Assembly: GCA_029255685.2 (NCBI GenBank)
Contig: CM055319.2
Span: 14,788,247 to 14,852,246 of the forward strand
Direction of reading: 5' to 3'
Length of the DNA: 64,000 bases
From: Silene conica
Lineage: Eukaryota; Streptophyta; Magnoliopsida; Caryophyllales; Caryophyllaceae
In this document: piece after piece, positions 12,009 to 22,800 of the stretch
How positions within the stretch are numbered: position 1 is the first letter of the stretch
Layout of the letters: every line of letters begins with the position of its first letter
The notes under the pieces: model-generated
The model's database searches: none
The model's input: only the letters and a program-made list of their open reading frames with translations
What the model was told of the DNA's origin: nothing
Translations under genes and position numbers: made by a program

Positions 12009-15000
12009 GAACGATCCTCAGGCCTAAACCAAATGAATAATAATGAACGTAGGAAGAGTCAAATAAAATGAACCCCGAGATGAAATTGATAGGATCCCCA
12101 AAACGGAACGGGATGAGTTAGGGGCCCCCTCACACCAAACCATGGGCCCTTTCGGTTCTGTCTCGGGAACCCAATGAGAGTAATCGAAGAGTGGGGTAGA
12201 ATATTTAGTGACCTGGTTATATTGTACTAACGATCTTGCAGGAGAAGAATGAGGTAAGTAATATGTGAGTTATGATCAATGATATCGCGCATTGGAAGGA
12301 TATGTGTGATATGGAATGTGGATCGATCTGGATGATTGAATTGAAATTCTAAGAGTTTGGAAGTGTATTTGTTGAGCATTGGTTAGAGTGATGTAATCAT
12401 AATATGCTGATGTTTAAAATGTTCATCTGATTATCTGGTTATTAAATGGCTAATGTAACTATGTAATATATTGCTGGTATTTGGATATGAACGATCAGAC
12501 TTATATCTATTAGTAATCCGTGTCTAGTGATATGCGGAATGTGTTGCCCAAGCCATGAATGAAATGTAGTTATGTGTTACAGTTGTAAATATTGAGTATT
12601 TAGTTGATTCTACTTTCAGTTTCAAATCTTACCGTGTTCTAGGTGGCGATTAAAGTTTGAATGATGCATACATGCTAATATGGTGGTGTCTATACTTCAA
12701 ATGACATGTCAACATGTTTTGGAAAAATAATGATTACATTTAAATGTGATAATGTGGAGTGATTTTAAAGAACAAAATTTTGATAAAATTTCAGAATGTT
12801 ACCTTGCTTGCGAGAGCTGCCATTTAAAATGTGTTCTTTATATGTGTGAAAATTTTATGTATGATAACCTTCTAAGTTGGTCTTACAATGCTTTTGGTTT
12901 CACGTTAATAGGAGTTGTAATTTGAGAGAAATAAATCTTTTGGTTGACAGGGGTCAGATTGTTACTGCACGGTTCTGTTTTGATCCATGTTTTGTAAATG
13001 AAGTCACTTAAAACGTGTTTACTTTTATGTATAATTCCAACTCTATTGTTTAGAATGTTCATTCACGTTTCCAAAATGATAAGCTATGTAAAATCTTATC
13101 GAGTCGTTATTTAATTGTGATTTTTGCAAGTTGTCGAATTTTTTTTTCCGATGAATTGCAGTAAAGGTCCTGTCCAAACCATTTAAGTTGTCAAAATTGT
13201 TATAAATGATTTTCTTGAGATATGTATATGCTTTTGTTTCCTATGATTAGTTAATTCATTACATTTTCTAAAATCATAATAGCTCGCAAGATAAATAAGT
13301 GGATATGTAATTATGATTTGTGTAAATTGCTACATAATGTTTAATTGGTGAAATTGTGAGTTATGTAAGTTTCATATAAAAGTTTAATCAAATGTGAATT
13401 ATGTGATGTGACCACGTGATATCCTGATATAGCATTAGTAACATGAATGGTAGACATATGATATGAATATGAACCTTACTATATGATGGCGTAACCTTGC
13501 TTATTTCGTCAAGTTTATATAAAATAGTTTAATTTATACCGACGCTCTTACCTTCTAGTGTTATGACCTCAAAATAACTATGTGATGTTCTTATGTGATG
13601 TTAAAACCACGTTTATCAGAGAAGAGCCTTGCTTATTGGTAGAATGAAAACTAACTGGCAAGCTTATTAGCATGATATAACAACCTAATTGTTATACGTA
13701 GTTATGATTATGTTGAACAAGGTGATCTTGTTAATGTTCTTTCGTACATTAATGGTTTATCTCTGTCTAGTGCCCGTGATTATCATCTTTATAACTTTTT
13801 CAAGCATACTGTTATATCATACAGTGAATTGCATATTGCTATATTTAGAATCTGATCACGATGTGTTGAATTATTAACTGGTTGTCATGTGATTTATGAA
13901 AGTTTTAGTCTAATGAATTTGTTTACTTTTATCGTTAAAATTTTCATAATTTATGAACTACAAGAACAGTGTGAGAAAAGAAGAGTCAGAATGCCTCCGT
14001 ATAGCCTTAATTTCGAGCTGAAGCTAGTAAAAACAGTCCTTGATTGAGTTTATGTCTGTCACAAACTACCTTTTCAATGTTTCGAACATTTCAAATATTT
14101 TCAAAGTGATAAACCAGGATAAAGCTTGATGTATGGTGATTGCTTGCAATATGCCAATTTTGTAGCTACGTATCGATGAAATTCTGCCCGAATGAGTAAC
14201 TGTTGCACATTGTGTAAAACCCATATTTTACAAGTCATATATATTAATAGTTTCATGATAAATGGTGTAATGAGAGTGAACGAAAATGGACCTAAATGAT
14301 TCCTTTTAACTTGTTGTTAACTAGGAATGTTAAACGGTCTTGTTAGTCTATGATTGGGGTATATTTTCTATAATATGTCGATGCTCCATGTTAATTACGT
14401 TAGTTAATTTTGCTTTAAGACATTTCTAAAATATGAGTATGAACCTGAAGCGTTTGAATTTGTCAATTACGAACTATGAATTTCTTGATTGTTTACATGG
14501 TAGAAAATATACTAACTGGTGCTAAAATTTCAATGGTGTGTAAGCGTTAGCTAACTTGATTCTGTTTTACTGCGTAACACGGTTTCTACCGATCCTAATA
14601 CTCTTGTTATTGCTCGAGGTTATGTATGTTTGCATGATAATTGCTATGGGTTTCTTACAAGTACTTATTTGAGTTGGAAATTAGTAATTGTTTCTTTACC
14701 TTGGTAGTTAATATTTTCTACGGATAAGTTAATCCTTTTGTTTATGAGACGGGTTGAGTTGTGAGATGGGTAAACTTTTTGTAATTGATTAGTTGTTTAT
14801 GCATGCATAATGGTTTTGTATTAGATGGGTTTGGTATAGCGTTCAGATCCTTATCTTATGAACTGTGGAATTGTAAGTATACATACAAGTTTGGCAATGA
14901 ATTTGGAAGGTAAGTACTGATGGGATTGAGTTCGATAGGATTGAGTTGCTCGTGAGTCTAGAACAAAGGCCATGGTTGATTTTGTATTGCGATTGAGATT

Positions 15001-15600
15001 GCAGTTCAGTATTTATCGATTGTCGTATTCTTTGACCTTGACTCGTAGGTGAGTAGCTTAGAGTTTTACTCTCTAAGCGTTGAGCAGTTCCTTTAATGGA
15101 ATATTTGACAATCTCGATATTGGAATGGAGATGAGAATTGGTTACTGGTTTTGAGTTATGAGTTATTAGGCCGTTGTGCCATATTGTGTTTTCGGTCCAG
15201 TGGACATTGGTTGTTGAGTTATATTCTGAGTTCGAAATCGGTATTGAAATGGAAGTAGTGCCTTGTGGTTTTATCCCGCCAGTTCAGTACTCACCCCTTG
15301 TCTTTGGTCTTAGATACGACGATGAGTGTGATACTTGGTTACTTGGAGTGAGATGGTATGAGATAGAGTAATGAGTACGACAGAGTAATGAGCTGGGATT
15401 TGTATAATGAGGTTGCGGGGACGTAACCGTGTTTTAAGGAGGATAGGATTGTAAAATCTTATTGATGTATGATATGGCTAGTTGTTATGACATGACTAAG
15501 TGGTATGTCGTGATTGTTTGCATATACTTAATAATCTTGACTACTTTTGTTATGCATTTTATTGTGTTCGTGAAGTACCATTTTACTTAGTTATACGTTA
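12009..15600. other. Non-coding interior of the LARD-like element
   Basis: About 3.6 kb of AT-rich sequence with frequent stops in every frame; the longest open frames are near 60 codons with no domain. I see no gag, protease, integrase or reverse transcriptase motif and no captured host gene. This is the expected picture for a large retrotransposon derivative. Confidence 0.75.
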
Positions 15601-16060
15601 AACTTTGGGACAAAGTTTTCTTAACGAGGGTAGAATGTAACGGGTCGTGTTTTGAAGTACCTCTATTAGTGCTGACGTTATGTGATGTCACCCTTTTGTG
15701 TTCATTATGTGCCTAGTGACCAGGTTGTTAACCATGTGATGGTGAACTTCGGGACGAAGTTCATTTTAAGGAGGAAAGACTGTAATACCTCATAATTATA
15801 TTATAATAGTTAATAATTATTTTGACGGGAGATAGTATTTGAACGTTTATATTCGATAACTAATTTATCGAATGCGTGTTTTATATTTTATATATTGTGG
15901 GTGTAACGTTGGGTTGAGTATTAGTATATATATATATCGAGTATTAAAGCCAATATAGATACTTCTTGTGATTGTTTTAAGTTTGTTATATGTTTCGTTA
16001 CCGTTATGGGGTGGTGAACTTCGGGACGAAGTTCATTTTAAGGTGGGAAGATTGTAATAC
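15601..16060 (+). repeat. Three successive polypurine-tract/LTR-start-like junctions
   Basis: Three related blocks lie in a row: AACTTTGGGACAAAGTTTTC with TAGAATGTAACGGG (15601-15645); AACTTCGGGACGAAGTTCAT with GGAGGAAAGACTGTAATACC (to 15790); and the same again with GGTGGGAAGATTGTAATACC (to 16061). Only the third leads into the full right LTR at 16053. After the second, about 230 bp resembles the beginning of a related LTR. The series looks like repeated 3' ends of related elements. Confidence 0.75.
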
Positions 16061-16506
16061 CTCGTAAAATTTTATATGACGAGCGATAATATTGCATATT
16101 TTTATTCGATAATTATTAATTATCGGATAAGTATTGTTATATTTTGGGACACACGTTTTTACTCGAAGTTAATTATTATAAGTTGTATATTGTGTTATCG
16201 TATTATATAACGGTTATCGTAATTATATCAATTAAGTTGATAATAGCCTTACTGTTATGCGTGTATATCGGGTTGGGTTTTAGTTTGAATTAATTATCGT
16301 AGGTTGTGTTAGTATATGGGTCAAGTTACCGTTCTATCCTACCCGACCCAATTTCCCATAAACCATATAGGTTAACACGCACAACCTACCCATAAACCCT
16401 ACGTGTTAACACGTATAACCTACGCCTCCCTTCAACCCTAAATCTGTTCTTTTCGTTTTCCACGTTTCACCCCCCTCAAACCTTGGTTGACGAAAAGCTT
16501 CATCGC

Positions 16507-16573
<67 letters not shown>

Positions 16574-17431
16574 GCGGCGACGACGGCAGTGGTTCATGGT
16601 GTTTGTCGTGATGTTTCGAACCGAAACCAATGCAACACGAGTCTAGGTAACGGTTTTCGCGTGGAACACTTCTAGCAAGCTTGTGATTAACTGTGCTTCC
16701 GCAATTGAGGTAGGGGAAATACTGTGTATATAATGATGAGTAATCTGTTGTTATTTGATGATAACCATGTTCATTTTATATTATCATATGATTGATATAT
16801 TGTGTTATTTGATTATATAATTCTGAGATACGATATGAGGTGATGAAAATGGGTCTTGTGATTGGTGCGGAGATAATGGGTCTTGTGATTGGTGTGGAGT
16901 TAATGGGTCGTGTGATTGGTGTGGAGTTAATGGGTCTTGTGATTGGTGTGGAGTTAATGGGTCTTGTGATTGGTGTGGAGAATATTAGGTCTTGTGATTG
17001 GTGTGGAGAATATTGGGTCTTGTGATTCGGAGTGGAGATGATTGACCTTCTATTTATAGTTTTGTTTGACTGTTTATCTTTCCTCTACTCAACCTCGTGG
17101 TTGACCCTGTGTATTCGTGATCACCTGTGATGAACCAATTTATTGGGGAGCAGATTAACAGGTGCTTGAGAATATGGGAGCTAAGGGAAGGGAGAGCTTG
17201 GATCCGGACCAGACTAGAGTCTAGATCACTATAGTCTTTTGTCTTGAGTTGTACTTGTTTTATTTAAGACAGTTTCAAGATGGTTGTAAGAACTTGTTTT
17301 ATAGTTTAACAAATATAATAAAGTACTGTGTTCTTTCCTTTGTATCTACTGCCTCGGGAAACCGAGATGGTAACACCCTTATTTATCTGGGGAGTCGTAG
17401 TACATGCCCTTAAATAAATGGGGGTGTTACA
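16053..17431 (+). repeat. 3' LTR of the LARD-like element
   Basis: Partner of 10658-11993 with the same ends and the same internal 27-bp repeats (16849-17028). It is about 43 bp longer, mostly because of the expanded GA run at 16508-16567. It is followed directly by the GCTAC target duplication. Confidence 0.92.
16508..16567. repeat. GA microsatellite, about 30 units
   Basis: A nearly perfect (GA)n run inside the right LTR. The left LTR has only about seven units at the same place. The two LTRs are thought to be identical at insertion, so the difference reflects later slippage. Confidence 0.95.
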
Positions 17432-18548
17432 GCTACCCCAGTTAGCAAGCCAGTCAATAAAGGGGATGTTGTGGTCATAAGATGTCCTAATCCTAAGACA
17501 ATCACCTAAAGATTTGCCATTCAGGCATCTGTCTTTCCAAACATCAACATAGGAAGGAAAATTCGCATCCCAAGTCAACTTTGTCTTCAGAAGCTGAAGA
17601 CCCCATCTAATACTTTGAATGCCCTAGGAAGCACTAGTTCCCAAAAATAGATCTAAATTATGAAGAATTTTGTCCAAATTTGAAAAGGAGCATCCCACCG
17701 TTTTGGAAATGAGAGTAGTTGGGTTCTTAAGTATACGCCATTCAATTTTGGCCAGTAGACTCTGACTAAAACATCTTATGTTGTCAATTCCTAGACCTCC
17801 CATAGTTTTAGGAGCGTTGATAAAAAGTTCACTTCACCAGTGTAGGCATTTCCCATTAAGCAATCATTTCCACCAAAATTGTGAAAGAAAAGAAGAGATC
17901 TTATCAGTCACGCTTACCGCAATTCTAAATGCCGATAAAGAATAGATAGAGAGAAGAAAGAACATAGCTAATCAGAGTCAACCTTCCAACTGTAGATAAG
18001 AGATTATTATTCCAAGAGAGAATACGCTTTATGACAAAAATAGTAAAAAAGTTAGACATTTCTATTTTTTGTAGAAATAATAATTCTTTTTTTTGGTGAA
18101 AAAAATTATCTAATTTATGCTAATTTTTTTAATTATTTTTTTAAAATTTTACTTTGTATTTTTCATAAAAAAAAACATAATAATTTTTATTTTTGGGATA
18201 TGATTGATTGAATTTCTCATGAGATTTTTGTAAGGGATTTAATTTCACTTATTATGTAAGTTATGGGGTCAAATTACTCCAATTGAAAGTTATGGGGGCT
18301 AATTTCACAATTGCACAAAGTTATGGGGTTCAATCACTACTTCCCCCTATTTTAATTATACCCATTAGATTCGTGCAATAAGACGATCGGGCTTTAAAGA
18401 AGAACACAAATCATCAGCAAAAAATAGGTGTGAAATAGGTATAGCGCGCCTTTCTAGAAGTCTGAACACCCTTAAGTTACTTCATATCTTCCGTAAAAAG
18501 AGATAAAAACACTTCCGTACATAAAGCAAAGATATAAGGGGAGATAGT
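17432..18548 (-). mobile_element. LINE fragment A, 5' part
   Basis: Continuation on the - strand of the LINE at 9959-10657. Near 18371-18548 the reverse-transcriptase region is visible (ISPYIFALCTEVFLSLF, then LFFADD in a neighbouring frame). Between about 17440 and 18040 the region between reverse transcriptase and RNase H is recognisable (AKIEWRILKNP, WDANFPSYVDVWKDRCLNGK, NIPFIDWLANWG). An AT-rich stretch of about 300 bp (18060-18345) without similarity to the LINE interrupts it and may be a separate insertion. The 5' half, including the endonuclease, is missing, and stops and shifts mark it as dead. Confidence 0.75.
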
Positions 18549-18833
18549 TGATTCATAAGTATTACCCAATTTTCACGATAAAAATAAAACAATATTTCCA
18601 TCTTTAATAAGTCATTTTTCACTTAATGTCGTTGAGTAACACCTAACACTACAATCATATTTATGTAAAATACATTATATTAACTATAAATTAAATAAAG
18701 TGTATAACTACTTTTCCAATAGAGCATAATGTCTACGGAGTAATTTTTTTCAACTGGTCAATTAATCCTGTAAAATTATAATAATTGCAAGACATGACCA
18801 TTGTGTATGGGGAGCATTTCTTACATCTCTTAT

Positions 18834-18975
18834 ATAATTATCTACTTAGAGAACAAGAGTTAGCTCAAGTGGTAAGAGCTCTCTTATTCCAATCATGAAG
18901 TTGGGGGTTCGATTCTCATCCGCGACATAGTGCGTTCATTTGAAAAAAAAAAAAAAAACATAATTATCTACTTAG
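18834..18975 (+). mobile_element. Small tRNA-derived SINE with 16-bp target duplication
   Basis: The body (18850-18959, about 110 bp) carries an RNA polymerase III A box (TAGCTCAAGTGG) and a B box (GGTTCGATTCT) at tRNA-like spacing and ends in a long A run. It is flanked by perfect direct repeats ATAATTATCTACTTAG at 18834-18849 and 18960-18975. All hallmarks of a SINE are present. The perfect flanks point to a fairly recent insertion. Family not assigned. Confidence 0.92.
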
Positions 18976-19794
18976 CTCTTACGTAACCTAAATAGTCCCG
19001 CCATTTCATTTTAATTTGGAATATTGATAGATCACTTATTTACCTACTAAAATTTGAAAGGGGTGATTAATTTTGAATAAATTGCTTTAAATGGACATGA
19101 AGTCATAAACCCACTTAACTCTGCCTACAAGAATCCAAATAGTGTACATCATTCTGGTATAACAAATAGATACAACAATTTGGAACTAATTACAAATAAG
19201 AAATGAATTTATCATTTTATAGACAATTTAATCAGATCTATCTTCAGATGCTATATATACTCACCACAATTAGCTTCACCATCCAAGAAAATACATTTCA
19301 ATTCGGCCATTTGACTTTTCATATACCTCTATAGAGGCTTAGAAAACGGGTAATCGAGTCAGGTTCGATCAAGCCAATTTGAGTTGTGTACTTTTTTGGA
19401 ATTCACGAGAACTCAGAATAATCCAAGTTTGGTCGGGTCATATTGAGCTCGAGACGTTTTCAGTCCCACTATATTGTCAAGTTCTTTTGTGTACTGGTCA
19501 GTTCTTAACACTATATATTCGTGTCGGGTCATATTGATTCGGGTTATATGTCATGCTTTGATCCGATCCTCACTACGGATGTCAGGTTATTCCAATCGAG
19601 TCACTTGGACCAAGTCCATTATACCAAGACTACTCGTATACTCTAGGATATCTCATTCATTTGTTACTATTCCATATTAGAAAGTTTCTTATGACTTATT
19701 TGATGGTACGAATCTAATATTGTCAATTTGTCACTCAATAGTTGCAAATCCTACAATTCCAAATGGTCATCCCCTCCTCCTTTAGTCTTTCACA
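18976..19794. other. Intergenic, AT-rich
   Basis: No gene is supported. Phrases like GGGTCAGGTTCGATC and GGGTCATATTGA recur loosely between 19350 and 19560, resembling a degenerate simple repeat common in plant intergenic DNA. The open frame at 19474-19680 has no recognisable domain. Confidence 0.55.
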
Positions 19795-19851
19795 AATTCA
19801 CATATATTTTTTTTTTTTTTTTTTTTGAAAGAAAAACATGGGATCATATTA

Positions 19852-22800
19852 TTAGATTAAATCCAACTCCGCCAAAGCATTGACGGAGGGCGGATATACA
19901 TCATTGAGGATCAGCTCCTCACCGCTTATCGAGCACAAACGAGCAACCATATGGGCTACCGTATTGCCCCCACGTTTCACATGTAAAAGACCTCGGAAAT
20001 CGAAAGACTCAATCAAACTACACATATCCTGAATACATAAACCTAGATGATTACGGAAACACGCTTTGCTTCGAAACGCTTGGACTACAGAGATCGCATC
20101 AGATTCCGCAACCACACACCCCATACCCAGCCTACGTGCTGCCTCAAGACCGAATAAGACCGCCTTCGCCTCAGCCACCTCCACAGTCCACATTGCCCGG
20201 ACCCTCTTACTTGCTACAAAAACCACGTTTCCCAAGGAGTCTCTCCCCACCGCCCCTAGCCCAATCTCGCCCTCCTCAAAGATCGCCGCATCCGAATTAA
20301 TCTTCACAACACCTATCTCCGGTGGTAGCCATCCGTTTCCCCCTATGACAGCAGTAGCATCCCTACGAGTCACCGTACCCCTGCCATCCATCGACTCCAT
20401 ATACCCCTTATAATCCCTCACCATACGGTCCAAGCCTATAATCACCACCTCAGCAGTCGGTTGCTCCTCCTCGAAGATTCTGGAATTTCGCAAAGACCAC
20501 AGAGCCCATAGCAGGGCCAAAAATCTATCTCGATCCCATTTGTCAATCCTTTGCAAAGCCTCCACCAGCCACCGTGCGAAAGATGTTTGCGGGACATCTT
20601 CTAAGAGCTCTGCCCAACCACTCGCAACCCAGAAAACACGCGTCCACGGGCATCGAAACAGAGCGTGGACAGTGGACTCAACCTCTGTTTCACAAAAACC
20701 ACAGATATCAGTGTCGCAGCAATGTCGTCGAAACAAAGCCTCCTTCACAGCCAACATACCCGTGCAACCCCTCCAAATGAAATGTATAAGCTTAGGCGGA
20801 ACCTGAAGGCTCCATATCTGACGCCAAACCTCCTCCCCTAGCCCCGGAACAGCCATTCTATCCTCCGCGGAAGGCTCCCCCATACCCAACCAATACCCCG
20901 TCTTAACCGTGTATGTGCCACTGCTCGAAGGCCACCACATAATTTGATCTGGCGGTAAATTAACACTAATGGGTATACTCATCACTCTAGCCACCTCGTG
21001 AGGCAACAGAACTTCCAGCAAATCTGTTTCCTTCCACATCCCTCTCGTACCATCAATGAACCGAGCCACCTTCATCTCCCCATTGACCTCTAAGTTCGGT
21101 ACTGGCCGATGCAACCCTCTATCTCCTGGAATCCAGCACTCATTCCATACCTCCACAGATTCACCATTCCCAATTTGCCATCCGAGCCCCTTCAATAATA
21201 ACGACTTCGATCCCCATAAGCTTCGCCACGTGAAACTCGGGTCATGGCCTCTCCTAGCATCGAGAACTGAAGCATTCTTATGATAGCGGGCTTTTAGCAC
21301 TTTACCTACCAAAGAATCAGGGTTAGTAGTTAATCTCCACATTTGTTTAGCCAGAAGCGCTTGATTAAAGACGCGGAGGTCACGAAAACCCATTCCACCA
21401 TGCGCCTTTGGTTTGCAAAGTTTCTGCCATCGCCACCAGTGAATACGTTTCTTTTCCGCACTTGTGCCCCACCAGAACCGTGCCAACATGGCGTGAATCT
21501 CGTCTATCAAGCCATCTGGGAAAGCGAACAAGCTCATCATATATGTGGGTATTGCTTGGACCACCGATTTAATAAGGACCTCCTTCCCCGGTTGAGATAA
21601 AATTTTTTCTTTCCAGCCCTGCAATTTTTTCCATATACGATCCTTAAGAGCGGCGAAAACACATTTCTTCGACTTACCGATGATAGTAGGAAGACCAAGG
21701 TATTTTTCATGGCGGTCAACCTCTCGAACCCCCAGAGTATCACACAAAGCTACTCGAATATCCAACGAGACCTTCTTGCTAAAGACGACATCCGATTTGG
21801 CGTGGTTAATTTTCTGACCCGAAGCTCTTTCATATTGGCTGATCACGTCAGCTATGGTTGAGCATTCTCGTAAATTGGCTCGCGCAAACAGGATACTATC
21901 ATCAGCGAAGAAAAGGTGGGATATCCGAGGGCCCCCCCGGCAAACAAGAGCACCATGGATCTTACCTTTGGTCACGGCATCATTGATAAGGCATGAGAAA
22001 GCGTCAGCGCACAAAAGAAACAAATACGGAGAAATCGGGTCTCCTTGTCGGAGGCCTCGGGTCGGCTTGACCATACCTGATGACTTTCCATTAATGAGAA
22101 AAGAGTGTGATACAGTGGATACACAATTCATAACTCTATTCCGCCAGTTCGGGGAGAAACCCATTCGCTGCATAACTTGATCAAGAAAAGTCCATTCCAC
22201 TCGGTCATATGCCTTACTCATATCAAGTTTGAGAGCTATACTTCCATGGCGCCCTTCACCACCTCTCTTCATGGCATGGAAAATTTCAAACGCAATTAAA
22301 GCATTATCAGTGATGAGCCGTCCCGGAGTAAAAGCGCTCTGGTTTTCCGTTATGCCATCATTCAGGAAAGGTTTCAGCCGATTAGCCAGGACCTTCGAAA
22401 TAATTTTGTAAAGGACATTGCAAAGGCTTATGGGGCGGTATTCCGTAATCTTCCTGGGTGAGTTGCACTTGGGAATCAGAACCACATTTGTAAAATTAAT
22501 GACCTCAATATCTCCCTGCCCATCCCACCATTTACGAATGAAAGTACAAACTTCGCTACCGACCGTGTCCCAATATTTTTGATAGAAGAGGGCATGCATT
22601 CCGTCTGGTCCCGGCGCCTTAGTCGGGTGCATACAAAAGAGAGCAGCCTTGATTTCCTCGTTTGATATAGGCTGATCAAGGCTTTGATTCATTTCCTCCG
22701 TTACCACGATCGGCATACAATTGAGGACCTCATTAACGTTTGTAGGATAGCTTGTAGTAAACAGGCCTGCAAAATAACTCTCAATAACCTGTACTACCTC

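Larger units (their letters stand above)
10658..17431 (+). mobile_element. Non-coding LTR retrotransposon (LARD-like, Ty3/gypsy-type ends)
   Basis: Two direct long terminal repeats (10658-11993 and 16053-17431) start TGTAATACC and end GGTGTTACA. They enclose about 4.06 kb without any meaningful coding capacity. A tRNA-Met-type primer binding site follows the left LTR, and a purine-rich tract precedes the right one. The element is flanked by the 5-bp target duplication GCTAC (10653-10657 and 17432-17436). By eye the LTRs differ by roughly 2% plus a length difference in a GA repeat. With usual plant rates this suggests an insertion of about one to two million years. The sequence before the right LTR (GGGACGAAGTTC) is typical of gypsy elements of the Tekay/Del kind. 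It looks structurally whole but would depend on enzymes from another element. Confidence 0.9.

Noticed and set aside
16487-16675. Open frame of alternating Arg-Glu repeats (and Ser-Leu on the other strand).
   Set aside because: It is only the translation of the GA microsatellite.
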